A DNA stretch of 64,000 bases from Ascaphus truei (taxonomy: Eukaryota > Chordata > Amphibia > Anura > Ascaphidae), in assembly GCA_036426205.1 (NCBI GenBank), contig CM071570.1:145245095-145309094 (forward strand). Reading direction: 5' to 3'. Positions 52,916 to 64,000 of this stretch are shown here, piece after piece. A model generated the notes under the pieces. The model was given only the letters and a program-made list of their open reading frames with translations. It was not told where the DNA came from and searched no databases. The translations under genes were made by a program, and so were the position numbers. Each line of letters opens with the position of its first letter. The first letter of the stretch is position 1.

Positions 52916-53246
52916 CAGGCATACCCCGCATTAACATACGCAATGGGACCGGAGCATGTACGTAAAGCGAAAATGTACTTAAAGTGAAGCACCACCTTTT
53001 TCCACTTATCGATGCATGTACTGTACTGCAATCGTCATATACGTGCATAACTGATGTAAATAACACATTTGTAACAGGCTCTATAGTCTCCCCGCTTGCG
53101 CACAGCTTCAGCACAGGTAGGGAGCTTGTACTGCTGTTCAGGACGTGCTGACTGGCACATGCATGAGCTGCCGTTTGCCTATTGGGCGATATGTCCTTAC
53201 TCGCGAGTGTACTTAAAGTGTGTGTCCTTAAACTGGGGTATGCCTG
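52916..53246. mobile_element. Pogo/Tigger-type MITE
   Basis: Begins CAGGCATACCCCGCATTAAC after a TA and ends with GGGGTATGCCTG before a TA, so both the terminal repeats and the TA duplication of Tc1/pogo elements are visible. About 330 bp with no transposase. Subterminal text (GTACGTAAAGCGAAAATGTA CTTAAAGTG and its complement ACTTTAAGTACACTCGCG) extends the inverted similarity. Confidence 0.9.
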
Positions 53247-53249
53247 TAT

Positions 53250-55400
53250 TTGTTTTGCAACTCTGTCCTTCTAGAGACACGTAATTGCATTTTTCGAACA
53301 CATAAAATCTCTGCAACTTTCTCTCATATGAAGTAATAGTTTTACTGTGTACTGAATTCAGTCATAGTGGAGGATTTCTACAGATGTATGGTATGTCAAA
53401 AAATGTAACGAATGTTCTGATCTGCTTTTCTTTTACTCACAACTATTTTGTAGAGATTGCACAATAAACATGATTACGTATAGTCACGCTGGCCCTTCAC
53501 GTCAGGAATATTTAAACAAGAGATTATGAAAACATGGAGTGAAATATAGCAGTTTCTGCGAGAAACATATCTGGCTTGCACTATGTACTAAGTGTAAAAT
53601 GTACTTCTAAATAATAAATTCAAATGTCCTAAAATGCTTCAGAATAAATTCATATACTCTGAAAGGATGATTGAGTGCATGCAATGTATAGTTTTGGTAA
53701 CTGTAAAAGTATATGGTATTAACAATTGTTGTGACACAGAAATCCAGACAAAAAATACATATTCTTTTGTAACTATATTTTGAAACCAAAGAAAAATCTT
53801 CACATAATAAATACATTTTATGCACAATTAACTCGAAATTGACCTCAGAAAGCTATTTACAATATAAATAATTATAAAGGGGAACACTTTGCAAGATATT
53901 ATTGACATAGCTTAGTCTTGTTTCCAACGTTACATTCCAAAGGAAAACTTCAAGTTACAGATAATATGCTACAATGTCACTATTAAATATACATTGCAAG
54001 GCATGGCAGTCGAGATATTTGCAGTTGAGTATCTGATCTCATAAATATTTCAATGGGACTTAAGGGCACCAGTCATAAAAGCAAACATAACAGGTTCTGA
54101 AGTGCCCTCATTTGTTACTGTCAATCAAACACTATTCTGTTCCCAATGTAAACACACCTTTGATTTCATAGTGCAGATCATTACTAAAATTTGACCATTT
54201 GGGAAATCTTTCAGTAAGTCATTATTTTCTAGAGGAAAAATGAAAGGATATGTCAGATTTGTTGTGCCAAACATGCAGCATTGAGCATCCCCTTCATGTC
54301 CCAGATAATACATTTTTTTTTTGTAATGTTCTTCATTTTATTTTTCGCTCCAATGACATTCCCATAATTAAAAGAAAGGAACCTTATGTTTTCATAGGGG
54401 TGTCTTTCAATGAATGCCCCCCAGAACCAGACATTTATTAACAACATGAAAAGAACCTTACATTGAAATTGTACTATAAATATTTGCACATTTGTACATA
54501 TTTGAAGGTGCTTCATACAAAAAGTTAATCAGATTTTTTTAATGAAATGCTACTTTAGTTACTTTCATCGTTATTGTTTAGATTGTGTGAAAAGCAAAAA
54601 TAATGCTAACATGTAGACACTAGGCAGATTTCTCTTGAAGCTGCTTAGCATATGCAAGGAAAGCTTTTCACAGGCATTAGACTTGCATAACAACTCAAAC
54701 TCTGTATCTCCCCCAAACTATCTTGAATAAAGTGACTGCCTTGTTGAATACAGGGATTGGCAATTGATTTTGTTTCCTTAGCAGTGGTAAATTTAACCTT
54801 CACGATAAGGGTCTGAATAACACTGAATGGTATTAAAAACAACATTTTGATGGCAACACTTTTAATGGTATTGTGTGCAATGTTCTACATAACTATACAT
54901 ATTATCTCTGGGTTTATATCCAAAACAGAGGTTGTGTTTTGTCATGTATTTGGTCAGCCTGCTTGGAATAACACCTTAGCATGAAACCAGATACAAATCA
55001 GTGGTAAAATTACTGGGCATGCCAATATATATTATTCTTTACTAATGAGGGGGGGGAAATGCATCTGCACAAAACATTTTTTTTTAATAGAATATTAGAA
55101 CTGGAAACATATACCAATTCTTAAAACCCACAATTCCCACACATATTTAATTGCTATTCCCTGATCAAATAAATTAGACATCACTCAAAAGAGATATGGT
55201 GCATCAAAATTTGTTTGTATTTGCTATTTAATTTGAAAACTTTACTGTATTGATTAAACTATTAGGAAAGCACGTGGCAGAAATATAATTATATTGTTTT
55301 TAGTGTTATACTGTTTCATGCGCAAAAAGGAAAAAAACTAAACGTATACCGCATGTCGTAAAAAAAAAGCTACAAATATACTTTGTGTCAATGAATTTTT
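53250..55400. other. Repeat-poor AT-rich DNA downstream of SIM1
   Basis: No transposon domains or terminal repeats found. Short frames only. It may hold distal 3' UTR or regulatory DNA of SIM1, which cannot be judged without comparison. Confidence 0.4.
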
Positions 55401-55420
55401 GATATGTACTTAGTTATCTG

Positions 55421-57188
55421 TTTATTATTTAAGAATATGTGAGAGGAGCTATATTCTTTCTACAACAAAATCCTTTACACACCACACAATGTAATGATTC
55501 CTGTAGGTTGTAAGAAACTGTTTACAGTATGGAAAGATATGATCCCGCTGCTATAGTGATTTTAGTGCAATCTTTCTAGCCTAACAGCTGAATCAGTTCG
55601 ATCACAATTTATGTAACATGTGGTTAATCTTTCTAAAGAAAATGTATAAAAAGGCCAACCAATGAATGCATTGTCATTTAAATGCTTCCATAGCATTTCA
55701 CCTATGGATGGTATTGTATCACTTTTTTTTTTTTGCTAATGGATGATAGCAGTAATTCATGACATTAAGCATTTCCTAAGTGCTAACTAAGGGATAGATT
55801 TAATATGAGAGGATGAGGGCGGATTTCTAAACAAGGAAGTTAATGCCACCTTAAGACCTGGCAAATATGTTTACGCTGGTTGAAAGCAGAAAAAGTAACA
55901 CACAGAGGTGCACAGCTTGACCCATCTCATTATAATCTGTGCATCATGTTACGGCCCCTTTTCACAATCCACAAGTCATAAGCTGATGCACATGGCACAC
56001 AAACTGGGGCAAAGTCCTTGATGCATAGATGCTAAGAGGCATAATACAAAAAATGACACAAGTTGTACCAGCTTTGCTCCAAAATTGCCCTTATACATAA
56101 ACTCCATTTTGTTTCTCACTTCTGACAATACTTCACTTACACTTTTACTATTTCCCTGTTCCTATATATTTGCTTTGTTATATTCAGCTGACCACACGTT
56201 TAAATGTGGTTGTTAGTAATAATTGGTACAATATTACCAGGCATGCATCACATTCTGCAGAATGAGCTTTACAAGGTTTAACAAAACTAAATTATGTTTA
56301 ATTTCCTAACTATTAATTATATCGTAGTGACCATTTATATATCTGAGCTGTATTGCCATGTACTGCTAACACCCATTTAAATAAAAAAGATAGACGGTAT
56401 TTTGAATAATTAGTACATAAAGCATGGCTTTCTAATACTGTATGATGCAAATTCAAATTAAAGATCAAGAACACAACATTTTGGTGTAAACTAAATGGAC
56501 GTTTATCCAAACATGGACCATCTACAAAAAAAATCATCATACACGTATTTCATTTTCGTGTTCATACAGATGTCTTATTGTTTGAAGGAAAACTCTCTCA
56601 GTATATTTAGAATACCATAAAATGTAATACATGTAAAGTAATGTTATTAGGATGCTGACAAGAAACAAATGCCATTTTTCAATCATTTGTCTTGTTCCCC
56701 CACTCCCGTCTTCATCTTAATATTATTCATATTAAAGAAAAAGTTTACTGAATACCAAGAGATTTACTGAAAACATACAAGGAATATAATATTTTTGGTG
56801 TGTAATACATAAAAGTGTACATTCCACATTTTGCATGTTTTGGATGCATAGTTTTTTGCAAATAGGGTCTCTTGTGAACATGCAAGTTAAAGATTATCAA
56901 CAACATGTTATATTTTAAGAACACAGCATTTTCTAGATCATCTCATAAACTGGACAACTGGTCAATATAGACACTTGACATCTCTGTAGCTCCACTGAAT
57001 TTCACCATAGCTTTTAAACCTTTGCCGTGAAAAAAAAATGTAAATTAAAAATACTAAATTCATACCCAGTTCCTCACACTATCAGTGCACTGTGATTCAT
57101 CAGATGCTGGTAGCAAGGGCATTAAAAAAAAAATTCTTTCAATTTCATTTGATAGAATTTGTGGCGCAATACATGTTAAAGAAGATCA
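55421..57188 (-). other. SIM1: Probable SIM1 3' untranslated region
   Basis: This follows the SIM1 stop codon on the minus strand without interspersed repeats. The complement has AATAAA at 55426-55421, a candidate polyadenylation signal about 1.8 kb after the stop, with others further on (for example near 54440 and 54340). The true end is unknown. Confidence 0.4.
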
Positions 57189-57913
57189 TCAACTCCCATT
57201 GGTTATTATAACTGATGTGCCCTTGTGTACTTGGGCTGGATCCTGTTGCATCCTTAAGTGAGAAGTCACATCAAAGTGTGATCCATTACAGCCCAGGGAA
57301 TAGTTTCTAATGGATTCAGTGTCATATAAGTGTTCAAGAGCATAGCCAGTGAATGTGTAAGCATGCTTATCGAAGCACTGCCTGTGAGAGCTGTAATAGT
57401 TTGGAGATGCTGAATGGTCCACTGTTTGGTGGGGGGACAGATTTGCATGTAAATAGTCTTTCGCTATTGTCACACCTGCTTTGGAAATTCGGTCAGAATT
57501 TGGACTGCTCATTCTGGACAGAGTTGTGGGGCTGTTTTCATATTCATTCTCATGTGGACTCAAGATCTTTCCATCTCTTTGCGGAATATGCTCACAAGGC
57601 GAAGTGTTAGTGAGAGCAGGGCCACGGCACACAACTCCAGTCAATTGGGATTGTTGATAGTTGGCAAAACAAATAGAGTTTATTTTCCCAGCTCCATTAG
57701 CTGTAGTGAGAGTATCAGGACTGGATTTATGCTGCTGTAACCGATTTTCTTCCTCTTTAATCATCTGCTGGGTGGCACGTATAAGGGTTTCAATTTTGCT
57801 GGGCTCATGATGACTGTTTTGATACTGCTCAGTGCGGTAGCGATCTCCTGATTCACTTGCAGAACCAGGATCAGGAGAGCTGACAACACTATCTTCATCC
57901 CAATTACTTCTCC
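57189..57913 (-). CDS. SIM1: SIM1 last coding exon (C-terminal region)
   Basis: Encodes the C-terminal about 240 residues of SIM1, a bHLH-PAS transcription factor that pairs with ARNT-type partners in the nucleus and is needed for hypothalamic (paraventricular) neuron development. The text ([67 protein letters not shown], and the ending [10 protein letters not shown]) is the conserved Sim-type C-terminus, which has no enzymatic domain. The exon starts after a TTTGTAG acceptor (AG at 57915-57914), and its first two bases complete a Gly codon begun in the previous exon. It ends at a TGA at 57189. No disruptions, so the gene appears functional. Confidence 0.96.
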
Positions 57914-58284
57914 CTACAAATGGCAACAATTGGAGAGGTGCATTAGAATATAGTATGTCTCTGTATTTTATTACAAGATACTTGTGTTGATACTAACATT
58001 TATGAAATCTCTTCAATGCTAAGTACTGGCTGTACACAAGTCCAGATTTTAGTATAAGAAAGTGTAAATACAAAGTAATCTTGCTCCAACTCATTACAGC
58101 TTGGTGCTAAATTTCAACTTATAAACATGGATCATGAGTATTTCAATATAAAATTAACATATCCAGTAAAATTGAGGCCATTATAAAAGGACATCCTGTG
58201 TCATAATACCAGTTGTCATTTATTTCCAATTTACTTACAATAAGGATGAAATGACTAGCAGCTTGGTTAATGTTGGCACTTTAC

Positions 58285-58345
<61 letters not shown>

Positions 58346-58575
58346 TAATAATATAAATAAACAATAATAATAATCATCAAGGAAAACAATGGACACAAAT
58401 ATGTAATTGTTAGGATTCATTTCCCAAAGAGTTTTGCCACAACTCTATTGAAGACATAAATCATCACTTAAAACTTATGAAATCATCAGGTCTTTCTGAA
58501 TATTGCAACTGAATGAGATGACATGAATGTGTTTACTATGATTACCATTTTATATACTGTATTTTTTTCTCTTAC
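57914..58575 (-). other. SIM1: SIM1 intron with (ATT)n microsatellite
   Basis: 662-bp intron with GTAAGAG donor at 58575 and TTTGTAG acceptor at 57914. A (TAA)n/(ATT)n array of about 70 bp occupies 58285-58345. Phase 1. Confidence 0.93.
58286..58345. repeat. (TAA)n microsatellite
   Basis: Pure AAT/TAA triplet run on the plus strand inside the last SIM1 intron. Length is likely polymorphic. Confidence 0.97.
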
Positions 58576-58981
58576 CATGTATTCTGTGAACTGAAGCAAT
58601 ATGTGGCATACTGCTCTCATAGCCATCTCGGCTCTCTGGAGATGACTTTGGCAAGGGCGGAGCTGAACGAGAACCCCACCAAGTCTCTCTCCCAGTTTGT
58701 GGGCTTCCAAGAAAGTATCTACCAGCCTCACATTTGCCTCCTTCACAGGCTTGACTATGGAGGTGTCTATCATCAGTTAATCTTGAATGGTCCAGGGCAA
58801 AACCCAAGCAAAGAGAACTCCGGTCAGGATATTGTCTATATGCACAGGAGACATCATGTTGCTGGGAGTTTGGTCTTTCTATTGGATCTAGAAGTTGGGG
58901 TGAAGCCGTATCAGTGAGGGGGCTTCCACCCCATTGACTCTCATGGTCTGATTCAGATCTTTCAGTGTGGAATCCAGAAAA
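58576..58981 (-). CDS. SIM1: SIM1 penultimate coding exon
   Basis: 406-bp exon bounded by a TTTTTTTGCAG acceptor (AG at 58983-58982) and a CATG/GTAAGAG donor (last base 58576). It begins in phase 0 and leaves one base, joining in frame with 57913. It encodes about 135 residues: [33 protein letters not shown], then [30 protein letters not shown] and [13 protein letters not shown]. These are hallmarks of the SIM1 region after the PAS domains, serine- and proline-rich and conserved among vertebrates. The preceding exons are not found within the remaining 5 kb, so the next intron exceeds the window. Confidence 0.95.
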
Positions 58982-60234
58982 CTGCAAAAAATATTACAAA
59001 TATATATGAACATAATATTATCTTCTCCTGTTTTACAATAAAGGATCATAAATACATTAAGCATTGAATGTCCAAGGTACGCGTCCTTCTTAATATTAAA
59101 GCAGTAATCCCGCCTACTCGCTTTTTTTGTTTGTTTGTTTTTTTACAGCATTTGGAACCAGGGGATCCTCTGTAACTGAACCATGTTGTTTAAAGCTCCA
59201 GGTTCCTGAAATACTTACCGGTGTAGTTAACAGTTTAAAGTTACCTCCAAGGAAATTAAAATGTTCACCCAATGCAGGAAAGCCACAAAATATTTGTTGA
59301 GGCTTCCTATTGGATGATCGTTTAAATGTCCGCGGAGAACACAGAAAACTATGCACATAGGTATATTGAATACCTTAATATATGCAGTTTAGGCCTGGAG
59401 GACATCCTGGTTACAATGCTGCAAAAATATATGTTAATGTGAAATATGTGGGATTGCTGCCTTAGAAGAAAACTGAAAATGTAAATTTACAGCACATTTA
59501 AAGGCACTCTGCTGTGAATAATATGGATAAAGTCGTTTCTGTGAGCAGCCTCATAAAAGATAGGGCTAAACACGAGCGAGTAGGACAAAATGTAAAACAA
59601 AGTAACAGATAACAGAAAGATTCCTGCTCTATAGATATCTGAAATGGTAATAATGTCAAAGCAAGATAATGGATACAGTATCCCTTAATTTTTTAATAAA
59701 TATTATTAGAATAATTGCTTTAAGAAAAATAGATGTGCTATCTTATAAATATTGGGTTTTCCGTTGGTCACGTAAGAACAAAAAATATAATAACATAGTG
59801 ATTTTTGCATTAAGCTATACTTGTAAAATTGTTTATATAATGTTGTGAGTCATGCTTTAAAACATACTGGCCTAGAGTCATCAAACTCCAATAATGAAAA
59901 ATGGGGTATTGTAGGTAACAACAAGAAAAATATTTCTTATTTTTATGGTGTAAGTGATCAACATTGAACCGCTAAAATAACACATTTAACATGGCCGATT
60001 AAAATATTGAGACCGGCAGCAACATTTTTAAATACCGCAAATGTAGTCATTTTGGTGTTAGTCAGTCAGCTTCGATATTATCAGAAGCAGGATGACCCCA
60101 CAAAATACAGCATTTTTTTAAATCACCTAGCCATTGAATTCATACTGTAGACAAGGTAAGTTAAACCAGTATGGGATAAGTGAAAAAACATTATATATAA
60201 CCAATATATAAAAGGTTTTGGCCTAAAAGGTAAC
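58982..60234 (-). other. SIM1: SIM1 intronic sequence
   Basis: Upstream of the penultimate exon with respect to the gene. AT-rich, with no exon-like conserved frame and no recognised repeat. Confidence 0.6.
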
Positions 60235-60570
60235 TTTCTCCAGGCAACTGCAGCCCTCTATACAAATTCTACCATCAAGGTCAGCTACCTAGGTCTACCC
60301 TCTGACACAATACACATCCAAAGTTGAACTAGACAAGGCTGTCCCTTATCCCCTTTATAGTTTGCACTCAGTATAGAACCTTTAGCTGCACTCACCAGAT
60401 TGAATACTGACTTTCATGGTATTTCCGTAGGCCTAAACCTCTACAAAGCCAGTCTGTATGCAGACGACATCCTCCTGTCTCTTTCCAAGCCCTTAACCAC
60501 TCCAAAAGCTGTTTAAGGAACTGGAAAACTTCCACACCCTATCAGGCTTAATAGTTGCTATATCATACAA
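60235..60570 (+). pseudogene. L1-like RT fragment in SIM1 intron
   Basis: Readable as TRQGCPLSPL, then FALSIEPLAALTRLN and SLYADDILLSLSKPL. These are the motif B region and the catalytic YADD box of an L1-type reverse transcriptase, antisense to SIM1. A few stops. Short 5'- and 3'-truncated copy. Confidence 0.82.
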
Positions 60571-62460
60571 TTAAGTGTATAATATCTACTGACAGGACAT
60601 CACTTTCATTGCACAATTGGAGTTTTTATTACGTTTACTTACATGTATGTTTGCGTCGTCCACATTAATATTCAAGAAAGATTTATTATTTTTTAGCCAA
60701 TTAAGGCTTTTAGTAGCATCTGTCCTTCCACAGTGATGGGAGCAGTTGCTAATTGTGATTGATGCCATATGGCCACTTACAACTAGTGAATTTGGGTATT
60801 TATACCGCACTAATAAGGTGGATATATACTGAGTCCAGAAAGTAGGGTACTTGGGGAGTTGTCAGCCTTTGGTCCCTCCTTTTTCACACATACAAAATTC
60901 CAAATTTCATGGATCGGACATATCAACGCTGTAAGAGACTTGTGCAGAGGTACGACCAGGGAGACATATTTGGGAAAAATAAACCATGGCTCTTATTCAG
61001 CCCGTAGCTTTAAACAATACATTTTAAGGAAGCACACAAATAAATAAACATCCTATCCCTTTGTAAGGACTAACTTACTTTCCTAGTCCCTATCCCCTTT
61101 CCTAGTCCCTATCCCTATCCTAGTCCCTTTCCTAGTCCCTATGGGAAGATAAGCCTCTTTCCAACCTATGACCCAAAGTCCAAACAGGTAACTGTAAGCG
61201 GAGGGCCCCTTATGTCAGTGTCTGGGTTTGGGTTGGTGTCCATTGAGGAGCCACCCTCTGGTGGATTCCACGGTCTACTGTGCCCTGGAATAGAGGTCTG
61301 GTTCCTGGTGTCTTGCTGGCAGCACAGTCCTTCCATGCTCAAGACAATGTTTATGCGAGTTTCTTGTTGGCAACACAGTCCCTCTGTGCTCAAGAGATCT
61401 CATGCAGTTCAAGCATCTGTCTGATGAGCAAGGTGGAGACTGGTTAATTGTCTCTATCTTCAATTAACCAGCTCCCTGGTGGGTTTCTCAGACCAATACA
61501 GACTTTCTATGGAAGTCCTTTTAGACAGGGGTTAAGGCCCTGTTACATGCCTCCTCTGTGGGAAGCTGTCATGCTGGGATTGGAGCCCTTTCTCGAGGTA
61601 ACAGGTGTCTCTTCAAGAAGGTGCTTGAAATAAGCGCTCTTTAATCACTCGAAGAGGACTTCCCCAAGCACAGTCTTTCCATGATGTGCTTAGCTTCCTC
61701 ACCTCCATGGAAGACTCTTCACTCAATCTCCTCTTTCCATTTTACCAAGTCTTCTTTTAACTGCATTGCCACACATTTTTCCATGCATCAGGCGATCTTT
61801 TCTTCCCTGATACTAGGGTGACCACCTGCATCAGGTTCAGCATTCATGATCACAGGTGGATCAATCTGGGTGGAGTTTTTATTCACTCTGATTGACCCCC
61901 GTGGCATCTCAGTTTGGTAGTCGGCAGACTTATTTTCTTGACGTATTACTTATTTTACGCTGACCGATTCTTCACTGTGTGGGGAATTCACAAATGATGT
62001 CTGGTGGGGTATCTCTGCAATAGTAGCACCATTTTTAAGCTACTACATTACCAGAGGACCCCAGTCTTTCTCATCCATCACGGGCTTATCCGCAACAAGC
62101 ACGACCTCCTTATCAGTAGAGAGGTGATTTGCATTTGGTTCAGGATACTTAAATTCCAGTACATCAATTTGATTGTAGTTCTCCTCTTACCTAACCATTA
62201 CCCGTGGCCTCTCTTTTTTGTAGCTGGCAAATATGTAATCATGTGCCCTTTTCCCTTGCAAAGACAAATAGACAACTAGTGTTGTATCTTTAGGGACATT
62301 TTCACCAATAGAGATCCGTCTCATTCTAGACAAAGACTAAATCCTTACAGAGGTTATTTTCATCGCAAGGAATCTGGATTGGGCCATGAGGGCACTGTAT
62401 TTGTATTGCACTTCTCAGTCGAAATTCAGTTCTTCTTTCCTGAATTTTGAGGAAAGCCGA
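60571..62460. other. SIM1 intronic DNA with small tandem repeats
   Basis: A CTAGTCCCTATCCC-type repeat occupies 61073-61141, and a tandem pair of about 70 bp (TCTTGCTGGCAGCACAGTCC and TTCTTGTTGGCAACACAGTC) starts at 61310 and 61368. Otherwise nothing recognised. Confidence 0.45.
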
Positions 62461-62474
62461 TTGTAGCACCAAGA

Positions 62475-63045
62475 CTCAGGGCCGCCAACAGCGGGGGACA
62501 AAGGGCACAAGCGTCCCGGGTCCCATGAGTAAGGGGTTCCCGGTCCCCAGGCCCCTGCGCAGAGCCGAGGTCCCGCGGGGTGTCCTGTCTGCTGCCTGTG
62601 GGCCCTGCCTGCTACCTGTGGGCCTGGCCCAGCCCGCTCCGCTCCCCCCCCTCGCTTCCTCGATGCCCACATGGGACGGAGGGCGGGGAAGCGCCAACCT
62701 TGCACCCCCCGCGTGCACCTCCTGCCCCATGCAGCAGCCGCGGGGGATGCTGCAGCTGCCTGCTAGCCTCGCGCCCCGCCCCCAGAGCTTCCCACGCGCC
62801 AACCCAGCAGAGGATGCTGCAGCTGCCCGGCATCTCGCCCCCCCCCCCAGCTGCCCACTTCCCGTGCGCCCCCCGAGCCCACCTCCCGTGCGCTCCCCGA
62901 GCTCACCTCCTGTGCGTCACCCAAGCCTACCTCCCGCGACCTCCCCCCCACCCCCTGTGCCCACCTCCCGCCCCCGGCAGCTGCCATGGGGACATCGGGG
63001 GCAGGGGGGAAGCAGCAAGGAACAGGAAGCAGCACCCACCCGGTC
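62475..63045. repeat. GC-rich repeat-like block
   Basis: Opens CAGGGCCGCCAACAGCGGGG and continues very GC-rich with CCACCTCCCGTGCGCCCCCC-type near-repeats (62850-62960). All strands and frames look open and Pro/Arg-rich, a composition effect. Possibly a transposon end, but no paired terminus lies in the window. Confidence 0.4.
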
Positions 63046-63049
63046 AGGG

Positions 63050-63960
63050 TAAGTCACCCACTCAACTGTCACTGTCACACACCACCCAGTCACTGTCACC
63101 CACCACCCAGTCACTGTCACCCACCACCCACTGTCACCCACCCAGTCACTGTCACTGTCACCCACCACCCAGTCACTGTCACCCACCACCCAGTCACTGT
63201 CACCCACCACCCACTGTCACCCACCCAGTCACTGTCACTGTCACCCACCACCCAGTCACTGTCACCCACCACCCAGTCACTGTCACCCACCCCCAGTCAC
63301 TATCACCCACACCAGTCACTGTCTACACCCAGTCCTACCACCCCTCACCACTCCACTCTCCCCCACCACCCTCAACCACTCTCCACCCATCACTACCACC
63401 ACTCCTCTCCCCGCCCCCGCACCCTCTCGCCCCCACGAACAACGCTCTCCAACCCACGCGATTCTTCCCCCCAAACCAGCTCCCTCCCACGCACGTCCCC
63501 TAAGTCACCCACCCACCGTCACCACTCAGGTCACCACTCATAACCACCCGCTCATCCACCCCCCCAGTCACTCACTAGTCTCTCCACCCGTCACTCACCC
63601 AGTCACTCCTCGTCACCCACCCAGCACTCATCATCACCCCCCCGTTGCACACTCAGTCACTTATCCAGCCCACCCAGTCACCTCACTCTCCATCCCCTCA
63701 CTCCACCCTCACACTCACCTCCTCATCACCCACCCAGTCCTCACTCCCACCATCTCTCACCCTCCCCCAGTCGCTCACTCTCTTCACCACCCTCCTCACT
63801 CTCTCACCCACCCAGTCGCTCACTCTCTCACCCACCCAGTCGCTCCCTCTCTCACCCACCCAGTCACTCACTCTCTCACCCACCCAGTCACTCCCTCTCG
63901 CACCCACTGACTCACTCACTCTCGCACCCACTCACTCACCCAGTCACTCACCCACCCAGA
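63050..63960. repeat. CACCCAGTCACTGTCAC-type minisatellite
   Basis: Tandem units CACCCACCACCCAGTCACTG continue with little change to about 63330, then a more degenerate series (CTCTCACCCACCCAGTCRCT) runs to about 63960. Proline- and serine-rich frames across it are artefacts. Confidence 0.93.
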
Positions 63961-64000
63961 CAGGCAGTCATCTGTCTTTTGTTGAAAATATAAAAATAAA

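Noticed and set aside
62447..63543. Long overlapping proline/serine/arginine-rich frames on both strands suggesting genes.
   Set aside because: They follow GC-rich composition and a CACCCAGTCACTG minisatellite. Several frames are open at once and none has a domain.
59000..64000. Searched for further SIM1 exons (PAS or bHLH).
   Set aside because: No frame with PAS- or bHLH-like text flanked by splice sites was seen. They presumably lie beyond the window.
1..64000. CRISPR arrays, bacterial operons or phage genes.
   Set aside because: No regularly spaced direct repeats with unique spacers. Introns, LINEs and microsatellites show the DNA is from a vertebrate nucleus.

Overview
This window looks like vertebrate nuclear DNA, most likely from an amphibian (frog-like). 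It is AT-rich, full of microsatellites, and dominated by mobile elements of several classes: Ty3/Gypsy, Penelope-like, CR1, L1/Tx1-like, Tc1, Tigger/pogo, hAT and other MITEs, and tRNA-derived SINEs. The only host gene I can name with confidence is the 3' end of SIM1 (single-minded 1) on the minus strand. Its last two coding exons are 58576-58981 and 57189-57913, and the upstream bHLH-PAS exons lie beyond the right edge. The amphibian assignment rests on repeat style and is an inference.

Layout. 1-3170 (-): a broken coiled-coil/lamin-like reading frame, apparently a retropseudogene, cut by a MITE-like repeat and an LTR-like insert. 3430-5200: a 75-bp minisatellite, LTR-leader-like DNA and a 28-bp minisatellite. 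5290-6710 (-): a CR1 scrap and a decayed Gypsy gag-protease. 6995-8193: two MITEs. 8350-10440 (-): a dead Tigger/pogo transposase. 11900-12445: a candidate solo LTR with 11-bp phased motifs. 14010-14130: a (GT)n tract. 14735-16680 (-): an LTR-like segment and an unrecognised 215-aa ORF. 17290-17440: an L2-type tail. 19280-19940: an inverted pair of tRNA-derived SINEs. 20868-21088: a foldback with a hammerhead-like centre. 21240-22841: a Tc1 element seated in TA repeats. 23010-28096 (+): a nearly full-length chromodomain Gypsy. 29113-34876: a Penelope-like element (PLE) with about 0.95-kb inverted arms. 36667-37065: a foldback with a telomere-like core. 37540-37900: a PLE-LTR-like segment. 38250-44515 (-): a second Gypsy with a PNMA-like gag. 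45090-48805 (+): a CR1 LINE with an esterase ORF1. 48970-52180: a rearranged repeat followed by an L1/Tx1-like LINE. 52200-53246: a purine-rich minisatellite and a pogo MITE. 53250-57190: mostly repeat-poor DNA downstream of SIM1. 60235-60570: an L1 scrap. 62470-64000: a GC-rich repeat and minisatellites.

How things fit together. The mobile elements are nested and mostly dead, with stops, frameshifts and lost catalytic residues. The exception is the PLE, whose 808-codon RT/GIY-YIG frame is unbroken. The most interesting signal is a compact hammerhead-ribozyme-like fold on the PLE strand, just 3' of that ORF (30725-30790). It has complementary stems I, II and III and a UC cleavage position, but one core substitution and one extra A. 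Related hammerhead-like cores recur at about 20971-21002, 37816-37849 and 17770-17805. The second notable item is the Gypsy whose Gag resembles the PNMA family of domesticated vertebrate genes.
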